A DNA stretch of 5,446 bases from JAXDLH01 sp034666705 (GTDB lineage Bacteria > Chloroflexota > UBA6077 > SHYK01). The notes beneath the pieces are model-generated. The model was given only the letters and a program-made list of their open reading frames with translations. It ran no database searches and was not told the DNA's origin. The stretch covers positions 1-5,446 of the forward strand of contig JAXDLH010000173.1 in NCBI GenBank assembly GCA_034666705.1, given 5' to 3'. Shown one piece after another: positions 1 to 5,446 of the stretch (position 1 is the first letter of the stretch; each line of letters opens with the position of its first letter). A program made the translations under genes and the position numbers.

Positions 1-450
1 CCCCATCTTGTCCAAGAGCTGCCGCTCGGCGTCGAGCTTCATGATCGACTTGTGATGGCAATGGCCATGGACGAGCGCTTGCGCTTCGAGCCGTGGCGGC
101 TGGTAGCCGTCGATCCGCTGCATCAGGAATTCGCTCAGCATATACGTCTGCTGGCTCAGCCGCCGTGCGTCCATGTCGTTCGGGAAGAGATTTACGAGTT
201 CGTCGCGAAACACCGCGACGCAGCTCGGCTCGAGCCCGACGATCGGCACGCCGGCGCGAATCTCCGGCCGCAGCGTGTCGAGGATCTCCTGCAACTGGCG
301 CTTCCCCATATCGAGCATGCCGTAGTCGTACAGGGGTCGACCGCAGCACAGCGGCTGCATCGGCACGAAAACGCGGCAACCGGCCTGCTCCAATACGTCG
401 ACCGCGGCCTGCGCCGTCTCCGGGTGGAAGTGGTTGTGGAACGATTCCAT
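1..450 (-). CDS. Cysteine-rich CCG-domain Fe-S oxidoreductase (partial, runs off left edge)
   Basis: The minus-strand frame from an ATG at 450 is open for 150 codons to the window edge. Seen: LCCGRPLYDYGML (CC at residues 35-36), GLEPSC (C77) and HGHCHHK (C131), plus HNHFHPETAQAAVDVLEQAG at the start. Known: this motif set belongs to the CCG cysteine-rich domain (heterodisulfide reductase B / GlpC / GlcF type), which binds an Fe-S centre and usually forms the C-terminal end of large cytoplasmic FAD-linked glycolate/D-lactate dehydrogenase-like proteins. Oddity: the FAD-binding and ferredoxin domains that normally precede it are absent; 27 bases before the ATG lies the stop of a VOC-protein remnant. 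The in-frame sequence upstream of the ATG (to a TGA about 70 bases away) shows no family similarity. The ATG has only a weak AAGAG in front. It is either a decayed gene fragment or a stand-alone CCG subunit; I lean towards a fragment. The domain call is firm, the gene status is not. Confidence 0.78.
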   Translation of the reverse strand, partial: MESFHNHFHPETAQAAVDVLEQAGCRVFVPMQPLCCGRPLYDYGMLDMGKRQLQEILDTLRPEIRAGVPIVGLEPSCVAVFRDELVNLFPNDMDARRLSQQTYMLSEFLMQRIDGYQPPRLEAQALVHGHCHHKSIMKLDAERQLLDKMG

Positions 451-476
451 GTCACTCTTGCCAGACGAAGCCAGTC

Positions 477-563
477 CTAGCCCTGACTTGCGATCTGGAT
501 CAGGTTGCCGCAGGTGTCATCGAACACGGCGGTCGTCACGGGGCCTACGTTGGCCTCAGCAAG
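477..563 (-). pseudogene. C-terminal remnant of a glyoxalase/VOC-fold protein
   Basis: Reading the minus strand from about 563 to the TAG at 477-479 gives LAEANVGPVTTAVFDDTCGN followed by LIQIASQG and the stop. The core VGPVTTAVFDDTCGNLIQI is the typical last beta-strand segment of glyoxalase/bleomycin-resistance (VOC) family proteins, including a natural-looking C-terminus. The rest of the roughly 120-residue domain is missing: going upstream, the frame enters a G/C-rich palindrome (570-590) and meets an in-frame TAG at 591-593, and no other frame between 594 and 674 restores VOC-like sequence. Inference: a VOC gene lost its 5' part, with the palindrome marking the break. The stretch between the palindrome and the next gene (591-674) shows nothing else I can identify. 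Confidence 0.6.
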
Positions 564-569
564 GCTCGC

Positions 570-590
570 GGCGGGGGGCAAGCCCCCGCC
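570..590. repeat. G/C-rich inverted repeat (hairpin or miniature interspersed repeat)
   Basis: The left arm GGCGGGGG (570-577) pairs with the right arm CCCCCGCC (583-590) around a short GCAAG loop; an alternative pairing extends the inner arm to GGGGGC/GCCCCC with one bulged G. There is no T tract on either strand, so it is not a standard intrinsic terminator, although it lies about 85 bases after the stop of the minus-strand thiamine-diphosphate enzyme gene. It abuts the truncated VOC remnant. G/C-rich palindromes of this sort, flanked by a CGGTAGGG-like edge (here on the minus strand, 596 to 589), recur as dispersed repeats in several high-GC genomes; that this is one of them is my inference, as only one copy is present in the window. 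Confidence 0.55.
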
Positions 591-674
591 CTACCGGACG
601 CCGAGGGTAGCCGTCGCAATCTGCACACCAACCGGGTCCACTGGCTCAGGGCGCACCTCACGTGCTCGTCGTGG

Positions 675-2429
675 TTACACGAGCTCGCGCACCTTGTCCG
701 CGATGAGCGACATTGCGATCTTTTCGCGATTGGGCTCGCCGCGCAGCAGCGCCTGGGCCAGGTGCTTCGCCTGATCCACGGTGATCTTGGGCGGCATCGG
801 CGGCTCATTCGGATCGACGATGGCATCGATCAGCACTGGCCCCGGGGCGGCGAGCGCCTCGTCCAGAATGCGCCCGCAATCGGCTGGATCGTCGATGCGA
901 TAGCCGGTCGCGCCGCACGCCTTGGCTACTGCGGCGAAGTCGATAGGGCTCAAGTCGCAGCCGAATTCCGGGTTGCCGAGGAAGACCATCTGTTCCCAGC
1001 GGATCATTCCGAGCGTGCCGTTGTTCATGACCATGATCTTGATTGGCAGCCGGTACTGAACGGCAGTGGCGAACTCGCCCATGAGCATCGCGAAGCCGCC
1101 ATCTCCGACGATCGCGACACACTGCCGCTCTGGATACGCAATCTGGGCGGCAATAGTGTATGGCAGCCCGTTCGCCATGGTGGCGAGGGTGCCGGAAAGG
1201 GAGTACATCTGCCCCCGCCTTGCGGGAAGGTAGCGGGCGAACCAGGTGGTGATGGTGCCGCTGTCAGATGAGACGATCGCGTCGTCGCGAAGCCGCAGCC
1301 CCAGCTCACGAGCGACGACCTGGGGCTTCATCGGCGTCTCGCGTCTCGTACCGTATTCCTCCATCACGCGCCGCCACTGGTCCATCCCGCGTTGCGCCTT
1401 CTCGAGGAAGCTGCGATCGGCTTTGCGCTCGACGAGCGGGAGCAACGCGGCGAGTGCGCGCTTGCTGTCGCCGACGAGACCGATGTCCACCGGGTAGCGG
1501 AGACCGATGCGCATCGGATCCAGTTCGATCTGTGTCGCGCGAGCCTTGCCCGGAGGCGGTAGGAACTCGATGTACGGAAACGACGTACCGACCATCAGGA
1601 GCGTGTCACACTCCATCAGCGCGTCTTGCGATGGTTTCGTGCCGAGGAGGCCAACGCCGCCCGTTGTAAAGGGGCTGTCGTCCGGTACCGCCGCCTTGCC
1701 GAGCAGCGGTTTCGCAATCGGTCCCGCCACTCGATCAGCGAGGGCCTCGAGCTCGTCCGTAGCATGCAAGGCTCCACGGCCGGCGAGAATCACCACTCGT
1801 TCCCCGGAGTTCAGCGCCTCGGCTGCTTGGCGCACACTCTCCTCCGAAGGCGTCTGCCCCCCGAATGCGAGCGTGTCGGAGGTGTGGTGCGGGACGTTGC
1901 GCTTGGAACGATCCTTGCGATTTGCCGGCGCCTCCTGGACGTCGACGGGCACGGCGATGTGGGCGACCTTGTGGTATCCGAGCGCAGTTCGGCAGGCGAG
2001 GTCCGTGACGTTCTCGACGTGAGCAGGGCCCATCACCCGCTCGTTGTACGCCGCCACGTCCATGAAGAGCTTGTCGGTCTCGACATCTTGCTGCGTCATG
2101 GTGCCAATCAGATCGTGAAATGGCAGCCCCGTAATTGCCAGCACCGGCTGCCCATCCAACTTCGCGTCGTAGAGCCCGTTGAGCAGGTGGATCGCGCCCG
2201 GGCCGGTCGTCGCAAGGCAGACGCCGAGCTTGCCCGTGTATTTCGCATACGCGCATGCCATAAAGGCCGCCGACTCCTCATGCCGCACGTGCACGAAGCG
2301 GATGCGATCCTGATGGGTGCGCAATGCCTCCATGATTCCATTGATGCCGTCGCCGGGCAGGCCGAAAATCGTATCCACGCCCCAGTCGATCAGCGTCTCC
2401 AGCAACACGTCGGACGTGGTCTTTCCCAT
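675..2429 (-). CDS. Thiamine diphosphate-dependent enzyme, PoxB-like pyruvate oxidase family
   Basis: Complete 584-residue protein, close to the 570-600 usual for the family. Domain order: N-terminal TPP pyrimidine-binding domain (about 1-170) with GLPGDGI at 23-29 and the catalytic glutamate in RHEESA (E51); central Rossmann-like domain (about 190-335) with IELDPMRIG and VGDSKRAL, as in FAD-binding members; C-terminal TPP-binding domain (about 365-545) with GDGGF (442-446) and NNGTLG (469-474), the GDG...N site for Mg-diphosphate. The segment PPMPPKITVDQAKHLAQAL lines up with the end of E. coli PoxB, so oxidative decarboxylation of pyruvate to acetate and CO2, passing electrons to quinone or oxygen, is the best guess. 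Acetolactate synthase or an uncharacterised TPP oxidase remains possible; substrate cannot be read from sequence. No signal peptide; a charged C-terminal helix could be a membrane contact as in PoxB. Start: ATG at 2429 with AAGGAG 8 bases upstream. Transcribed away from the peptidase operon. Confidence 0.93.
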   Translation of the reverse strand: MGKTTSDVLLETLIDWGVDTIFGLPGDGINGIMEALRTHQDRIRFVHVRHEESAAFMACAYAKYTGKLGVCLATTGPGAIHLLNGLYDAKLDGQPVLAITGLPFHDLIGTMTQQDVETDKLFMDVAAYNERVMGPAHVENVTDLACRTALGYHKVAHIAVPVDVQEAPANRKDRSKRNVPHHTSDTLAFGGQTPSEESVRQAAEALNSGERVVILAGRGALHATDELEALADRVAGPIAKPLLGKAAVPDDSPFTTGGVGLLGTKPSQDALMECDTLLMVGTSFPYIEFLPPPGKARATQIELDPMRIGLRYPVDIGLVGDSKRALAALLPLVERKADRSFLEKAQRGMDQWRRVMEEYGTRRETPMKPQVVARELGLRLRDDAIVSSDSGTITTWFARYLPARRGQMYSLSGTLATMANGLPYTIAAQIAYPERQCVAIVGDGGFAMLMGEFATAVQYRLPIKIMVMNNGTLGMIRWEQMVFLGNPEFGCDLSPIDFAAVAKACGATGYRIDDPADCGRILDEALAAPGPVLIDAIVDPNEPPMPPKITVDQAKHLAQALLRGEPNREKIAMSLIADKVRELV

Positions 2430-2734
2430 GTCATGCTCTCCTTATCTGGCGCAACGCCTCACCCGCGGGGCGTGCGATGCGGCTGGAGCGATCCTATTGG
2501 CGCGGTTGCAATCATCGGCTCGCGGCTGCGCCTGGTCGGCAAACGACTATTCCAGTGTGGCGCCGGCTTGGCACCCAAGAACGTAGCCCACGGTTACGCC
2601 CAGGTTGACTGCTCTGAATAGCGACATTCATCTGTCCGTGGCGCGCCGACGGCGCATGGCAACTCAGGTAGACTTTGGACGTCCGGATGACGGGTAAGGG
2701 CTGAGCCATCACCACCATCGTGGAGTACCACCAG
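2430..2734. other. Divergent intergenic region
   Basis: About 300 bases separate the minus-strand TPP enzyme from the plus-strand operon, so promoters for both must lie here. No convincing sigma-70 promoter is visible. The best plus-strand candidate is TTGACT (2605-2610) with TCATCT 17 bases further on (2628-2633), which has a good -35 and a poor -10. On the minus strand TAGGAT (2491 down to 2486 region) resembles a -10 but lacks a -35 at proper spacing. A short palindrome GGACGTCC lies at 2677-2684. No conserved small coding frame, RNA gene or riboswitch was recognised. Confidence 0.5.
2438..2443 (-). promoter_or_regulatory. Shine-Dalgarno site of the PoxB-like gene
   Basis: On the minus strand AAGGAG sits 8 bases before the ATG at 2429. 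An out-of-frame ATG lies between them (2432-2434), but it is too close to the AAGGAG for normal initiation and its frame does not encode the family sequence. The site therefore supports 2429 as the start. Confidence 0.7.
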
Positions 2735-3352
2735 ATGCGCGCCGCGTACGCGATAACGTGGGATCGCGATGCGCTCGAAGCAGCGGCGCGCGAACGGACC
2801 CCCGACTTTCCGGAGCACGTCCGCGCGCTGCTCCCGGAGTCTGACGAGCATCTGCCGCGCGACGTTACGGACCCCGAGCGTTCGCCGCTCGACGTCAAGC
2901 TGACCCGCCTCTGCGAGCTCTACCGCGCCGGTGGTCCCGCCGAGCGGATGTTTATGCTGGCGTCGGTGAGCCATTCGATCGGCAGTAAGCTGCAAGGTTT
3001 CGGTTTCCGCATGGCCGCGCTCGCTGTTCGCAGCGGTGAGGTCGACCTCGTGCGCCTGGGCCTGATCGCCCACGCCATCGACGATCTCGCTTCGGGCGAC
3101 GTGCGGGATACGCTCTGCCTGCTGGCGCCACTGGCCGATGCGGCGCGCCGCATCGGCGCCGACCCCGTGGGCCTCTTTAGTGAGGTTGCGGCCATCGCCG
3201 CGCCCGCGATGGCCGCGGTGCTCCGCGACTACGTGCGCAACCCGGCCGGCATTCCATCGCTCGGCTCGATGGGCTTCGTGGCCGTCGAGGAGGCCGCTGG
3301 CATCCGTTACCGCCAGGGCGGCTTCGGGCTGCCGAAGCCGCATGATAGCTGA
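2735..3352 (+). CDS. Hypothetical helical protein, first gene of operon with S9 peptidase
   Basis: I do not recognise the family. The product is about 205 residues, soluble, rich in Ala, Arg and Asp/Glu, with no signal peptide or membrane segment. From the M at 2735, an N-terminal acidic part (about 1-55) leads into predicted helices with SHSIGSKLQGFGFRMAALAV (about 79-98), LIAHAIDDLASGDVRDTLCL (about 110-129) and a DAARRIGADPVGLF stretch (about 135-148), which looks like an all-helical repeat-type fold; the C-terminal end is Gly-rich (RYRQGGFGLPKP). There are no catalytic or metal motifs. Start choice: the ATG at 2735 has GGAG (2722-2725) 9 bases upstream; a GTG at 2720 would add five residues but has no Shine-Dalgarno. 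The stop lies 9 bases before the peptidase start, so the two are almost certainly co-transcribed. A longer minus-strand frame overlaps the gene but has the Arg/His/Gly-rich composition of an antisense shadow. Confidence 0.8.
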   Translation: MRAAYAITWDRDALEAAARERTPDFPEHVRALLPESDEHLPRDVTDPERSPLDVKLTRLCELYRAGGPAERMFMLASVSHSIGSKLQGFGFRMAALAVRSGEVDLVRLGLIAHAIDDLASGDVRDTLCLLAPLADAARRIGADPVGLFSEVAAIAAPAMAAVLRDYVRNPAGIPSLGSMGFVAVEEAAGIRYRQGGFGLPKPHDS

Positions 3353-3355
3353 GGG
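3350..3355 (+). promoter_or_regulatory. Shine-Dalgarno site of the S9 peptidase, overlapping the upstream stop codon
   Basis: TGAGGG contains the TGA stop of the upstream gene and a GAGG core, 6 bases before the GTG at 3362. Because the stop and the ribosome-binding site overlap, translation of the peptidase is probably coupled to that of the upstream gene. The TGA is also in frame with the peptidase, and the GTG at 3362 is the first start codon after it, so no earlier start is possible. Confidence 0.6.
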
Positions 3356-3361
3356 CGTGCG

Positions 3362-5311
3362 GTGAGCCGGCCTCTAACCCCGGAGGCGCTCGTCTACGAC
3401 GTGCCGGCCGCGAGCGACCCGCAGCTTGCCCCTGACGGCGCGCGCGTCCTCTACACCGTCACCACCATCGACCGCACGACCCACAAGGTCACCAGCCAGT
3501 TGTGGTTCTGCGACGACACCGGCGCCAACGCCCGTCCGATCACCGCGGCCGAGGCAAAGAACGGCAACGGCCGCTGGTCCCCGGACGGCGCGTGCATCGC
3601 CTTCGTCTCCGACCGAGACAAGGGGAGCGGCATCTACCTGCTGCCAGTCGAGGGACCTGGCGAGGCCCGCCAGCTAACCCATCACGCGCAGGAGATCGCC
3701 GAGCTGGCGTGGTCGCCAGATGGCGGGCGCATCGCGTACGTCACCACGGTCGACCCGGCGAATCCTGCGGAGGTCGAGCGACCCACTGATGCCCCGCCAC
3801 CAGTCCGCGTTACGCGTCGCATCGATTACAAGCAGGACGGGCGCGGCTACCTCGGCGATACGCGTCGGCAGCTCTTCGTCGTCGAGGTCGCGAGCGGCGA
3901 GCGGCGCCAGCTCACCCACGAGCCGCAGGACCATCAGGGTCCTCAGTGGTCGCCCGATGGAGGCAGCGTCGCCGTGCACGTGCCGAACCGCAACGGCTGT
4001 TTCTCCCAGCTCGGCCTGGTCGACCTGGCCACGGGCGACGTCCGCCTCGTTACTCCCCGGGATGGCGTCGTCGGCTGCTTCGCCTGGTCTCCCAACGGCG
4101 ACCGGATCCTCTTCGCCGGTGACCGCCGCACCGCCGGCCAGCTCGACTTCTTCCTATATGAAGCAGCGAGCGGAGCTACCCGCCGCCTCACGGATGATCT
4201 CGCGCCCTGGCCCGAGGCCGGCCAGTACGGTGCCGCGCCCCCCTCGTCGCCCTGTTGGATCGACGACCATCAAGCGCTGTTCCATGGCATCCGCGCCGGC
4301 ACCAGCGGCCTGTATTTGCTCGACACCTCGACGGGCGCAGTCGAGCTGCTCCACGACTGGCGAGCGCTGAACAGCGGCCTCAGCATGGACGCCGCCGGCC
4401 GGCGCGTGGTGCAGGGGTACGCCAGCCTCGAGCGGTTCGGCGAAGTCGCTCTCTACGACCGCGAGCATACGGAGGCGCGCGTCATCACTAACCAGAGCGC
4501 CGCACTCCTCGCTGAAGCGCCTCCTGCGCGCTGGGAGCGACTCGACGTAACGCGTGGCGACATGACGATCGAGGTGTGGCTCCTGCGACCGCCGGACTTC
4601 GACTCGACGAAGCGCTACCCGGTGGTGCTCGACGTGCACGGCGGCCCGCACGGTTTTTATGGCTATGGCTTCAACGCCATCCAGCAGTGCCTGGCCACCA
4701 ACGGCCTTCTCGTCGTCTACGCCAACCCGCGCGGCTCAGCCAGCTACGGACGCGACTTCGCCGAAGCCGTGCTGGGCGACTGGGGCGGTGAGGACTTCGC
4801 GGACATCCTGGCAGTCGTCGACGCGACCACGCAGCGTCCGGAGGTGGATGCCGAGCGGATCGGAATCTTTGGCTACAGCTACGGCGGCTACATGACGGCC
4901 TGGGCGCTCAGCGATTCGGACCGCTTCCGCGCGGCGGTGTGCGGCGCGCCCGCCTACGATCTGCCATCGCTCTATGGGACGAGCGACATCAGCCACGTCT
5001 TCGGCGAGCTGGAGTGGGGCGGCTCGCCGGAGGAGCGGCGCGCCTGGTACGCGGCCCGCTCCCCCTCGACGTTCGCCTCGCGGATTCACACCCCGACCTT
5101 GCTGATCCACGGTGAAGCCGACGAGCGCTGCCCGATCGGTCAGACGGAGCAGCTCTTCGTGGCGCTGCTGAAAGCGGGCTGCGAGGTCGAGTATGCGCGC
5201 TACCCCGGTGGCTCGCACTCTTTCATTCGTACGGGCAACCCGCTGCACCGCGCCGACGTGCTGGCGCGCATCCTCGCCTGGTTCAAAACCCATCTCGGCG
5301 AGCCAGCCTGA
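3362..5311 (+). CDS. S9 family serine peptidase (prolyl oligopeptidase / acylaminoacyl peptidase type)
   Basis: Complete 649-residue protein of usual length for the S9C group. The N-terminal half (about 15-385) is a beta-propeller with TolB/PD40-type blades marked by WSPDG or WSPNG at 72-76, 117-121, 196-200 and 242-246. The C-terminal alpha/beta-hydrolase domain (about 395-645) shows the oxyanion-region motif DVHGGPHG (424-431), NPRGS (455-459), the nucleophile in GYSYGGY (Ser506), the acid in HGEADERCP (Asp587) and the base in GGSHSF (His619), so the triad is complete. Known: such enzymes cleave short peptides, often N-acylated or after Pro, with the propeller restricting access to small substrates; exact specificity cannot be read here. 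No signal peptide, so cytoplasmic peptide turnover is likely. Start is GTG at 3362. Second gene of an operon with the unknown helical protein. A convergent frame ends 6 bases after the stop. Confidence 0.95.
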   Translation: MSRPLTPEALVYDVPAASDPQLAPDGARVLYTVTTIDRTTHKVTSQLWFCDDTGANARPITAAEAKNGNGRWSPDGACIAFVSDRDKGSGIYLLPVEGPGEARQLTHHAQEIAELAWSPDGGRIAYVTTVDPANPAEVERPTDAPPPVRVTRRIDYKQDGRGYLGDTRRQLFVVEVASGERRQLTHEPQDHQGPQWSPDGGSVAVHVPNRNGCFSQLGLVDLATGDVRLVTPRDGVVGCFAWSPNGDRILFAGDRRTAGQLDFFLYEAASGATRRLTDDLAPWPEAGQYGAAPPSSPCWIDDHQALFHGIRAGTSGLYLLDTSTGAVELLHDWRALNSGLSMDAAGRRVVQGYASLERFGEVALYDREHTEARVITNQSAALLAEAPPARWERLDVTRGDMTIEVWLLRPPDFDSTKRYPVVLDVHGGPHGFYGYGFNAIQQCLATNGLLVVYANPRGSASYGRDFAEAVLGDWGGEDFADILAVVDATTQRPEVDAERIGIFGYSYGGYMTAWALSDSDRFRAAVCGAPAYDLPSLYGTSDISHVFGELEWGGSPEERRAWYAARSPSTFASRIHTPTLLIHGEADERCPIGQTEQLFVALLKAGCEVEYARYPGGSHSFIRTGNPLHRADVLARILAWFKTHLGEPA

Positions 5312-5317
5312 GGAGTA

Positions 5318-5446
5318 CTACCGCCGGGCGCCGAGGGCGGCTGGGTCCTGGCCCCAGCCGGCGCCGCCCACACCCCAGTTTGCGACCGGATTGATTGCGG
5401 CCGCGTAGGCGTGCGGATCATCCTCTACGCCACGCTGCCAGATGCG
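5318..5446 (-). CDS. C-terminal end of an unidentified convergent gene (partial)
   Basis: The minus-strand frame is open from the window edge to a TAG at 5318-5320, giving 42 residues: RIWQRGVEDDPHAYAAAINP, then VANWGVGGAGWGQDPAALGA and RR. Most codons end in G or C, and the composition (Trp, Asn, Asp, Gly rather than runs of Arg/Pro/Ser) looks like a real protein, unlike the plus-strand frames here. I do not recognise the family. It would converge on the S9 peptidase with 6 bases between stops. The evidence is limited to frame openness and composition over a short stretch. Confidence 0.5.
   Translation of the reverse strand, partial: RIWQRGVEDDPHAYAAAINPVANWGVGGAGWGQDPAALGARR

Noticed and set aside
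192..455. 87-residue minus-strand frame starting at GTG 455
   Set aside because: It is the +1 shadow of the CCG-domain frame; its product is Arg/Ser/Thr-rich while the neighbouring frame carries the conserved CCG motifs.
93..1271. 392-residue plus-strand open frame
   Set aside because: It crosses the CCG fragment, VOC remnant, palindrome and the TPP-enzyme gene in antisense, and its product is Arg/Ala/Ser-rich low-complexity sequence in the first half, typical of a shadow frame in high-GC DNA.
1626..2621. 331-residue plus-strand open frame opposite the TPP enzyme
   Set aside because: It lies antisense to a gene with clear catalytic motifs; the composition (Arg, His, Gly, Val) is that of a reverse-complement shadow, and no family motif is seen.
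2605..2633. TTGACT plus TCATCT as a sigma-70 promoter for the operon
   Set aside because: The -35 is good and the spacing is 17, but the -10 matches the consensus at only two positions; not enough to annotate as a promoter.
2594..3343. 249-residue minus-strand frame overlapping the unknown operon gene
   Set aside because: Longer than the plus-strand gene, but its His/Arg/Gly/Ala-rich composition, the lack of a motif and the operon spacing and ribosome-binding sites on the plus strand favour the plus-strand reading.
5338..5360. Hairpin CGGCTGGG...CCCAGCCG downstream of the peptidase as a terminator
   Set aside because: The 8-bp stem is real on paper, but no T tract follows on either strand, and it falls inside the probable coding end of the convergent gene.

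Overview
The window is a high-GC bacterial chromosome segment with dense coding and strongly G/C-ending codons. Nothing in it fixes the lineage. The Fe-S oxidoreductase piece at the left edge and the G/C-rich interspersed-type palindrome beside it make me think of Chloroflexota or a similar soil or thermophile lineage, but that is an impression and not a demonstration.

Left edge (1-674): everything recognisable reads on the minus strand. Positions 450 to 1 encode the start of a cysteine-rich CCG domain of the kind found at the C-terminus of FAD/Fe-S glycolate- or lactate-dehydrogenase-like proteins; the coding continues past the window. Just upstream (563 to 477) is the C-terminal end of a glyoxalase/VOC-fold protein without its N-terminal part, then a G/C-rich inverted repeat (570-590) and an in-frame stop. 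This looks like a scar where genes were truncated and joined.

Centre left (675-2429, minus): a complete 584-residue thiamine-diphosphate enzyme of the pyruvate oxidase/acetolactate synthase superfamily, closest in motif order to PoxB-type pyruvate:quinone oxidoreductases. A strong Shine-Dalgarno sequence precedes it. A divergent intergenic region of about 300 bp (2430-2734) separates it from the next genes.

Right half (2735-5311, plus): a two-gene operon. The first gene encodes a helical protein of about 205 residues that I do not recognise. Nine bases after its stop begins a 649-residue cytoplasmic S9 (prolyl oligopeptidase / acylaminoacyl peptidase) serine peptidase with a beta-propeller and a complete Ser-Asp-His triad. 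A convergent minus-strand frame (5446 to 5318) probably carries the C-terminus of another gene, ending 6 bases from the peptidase stop.

The enzymes are metabolic and housekeeping in type. I found no sign of a CRISPR array, defence island, RNA gene or transposase, and no convincing new system. The points most worth a second look are the truncated-gene junction at 450-600 and the unknown protein coupled to the S9 peptidase.
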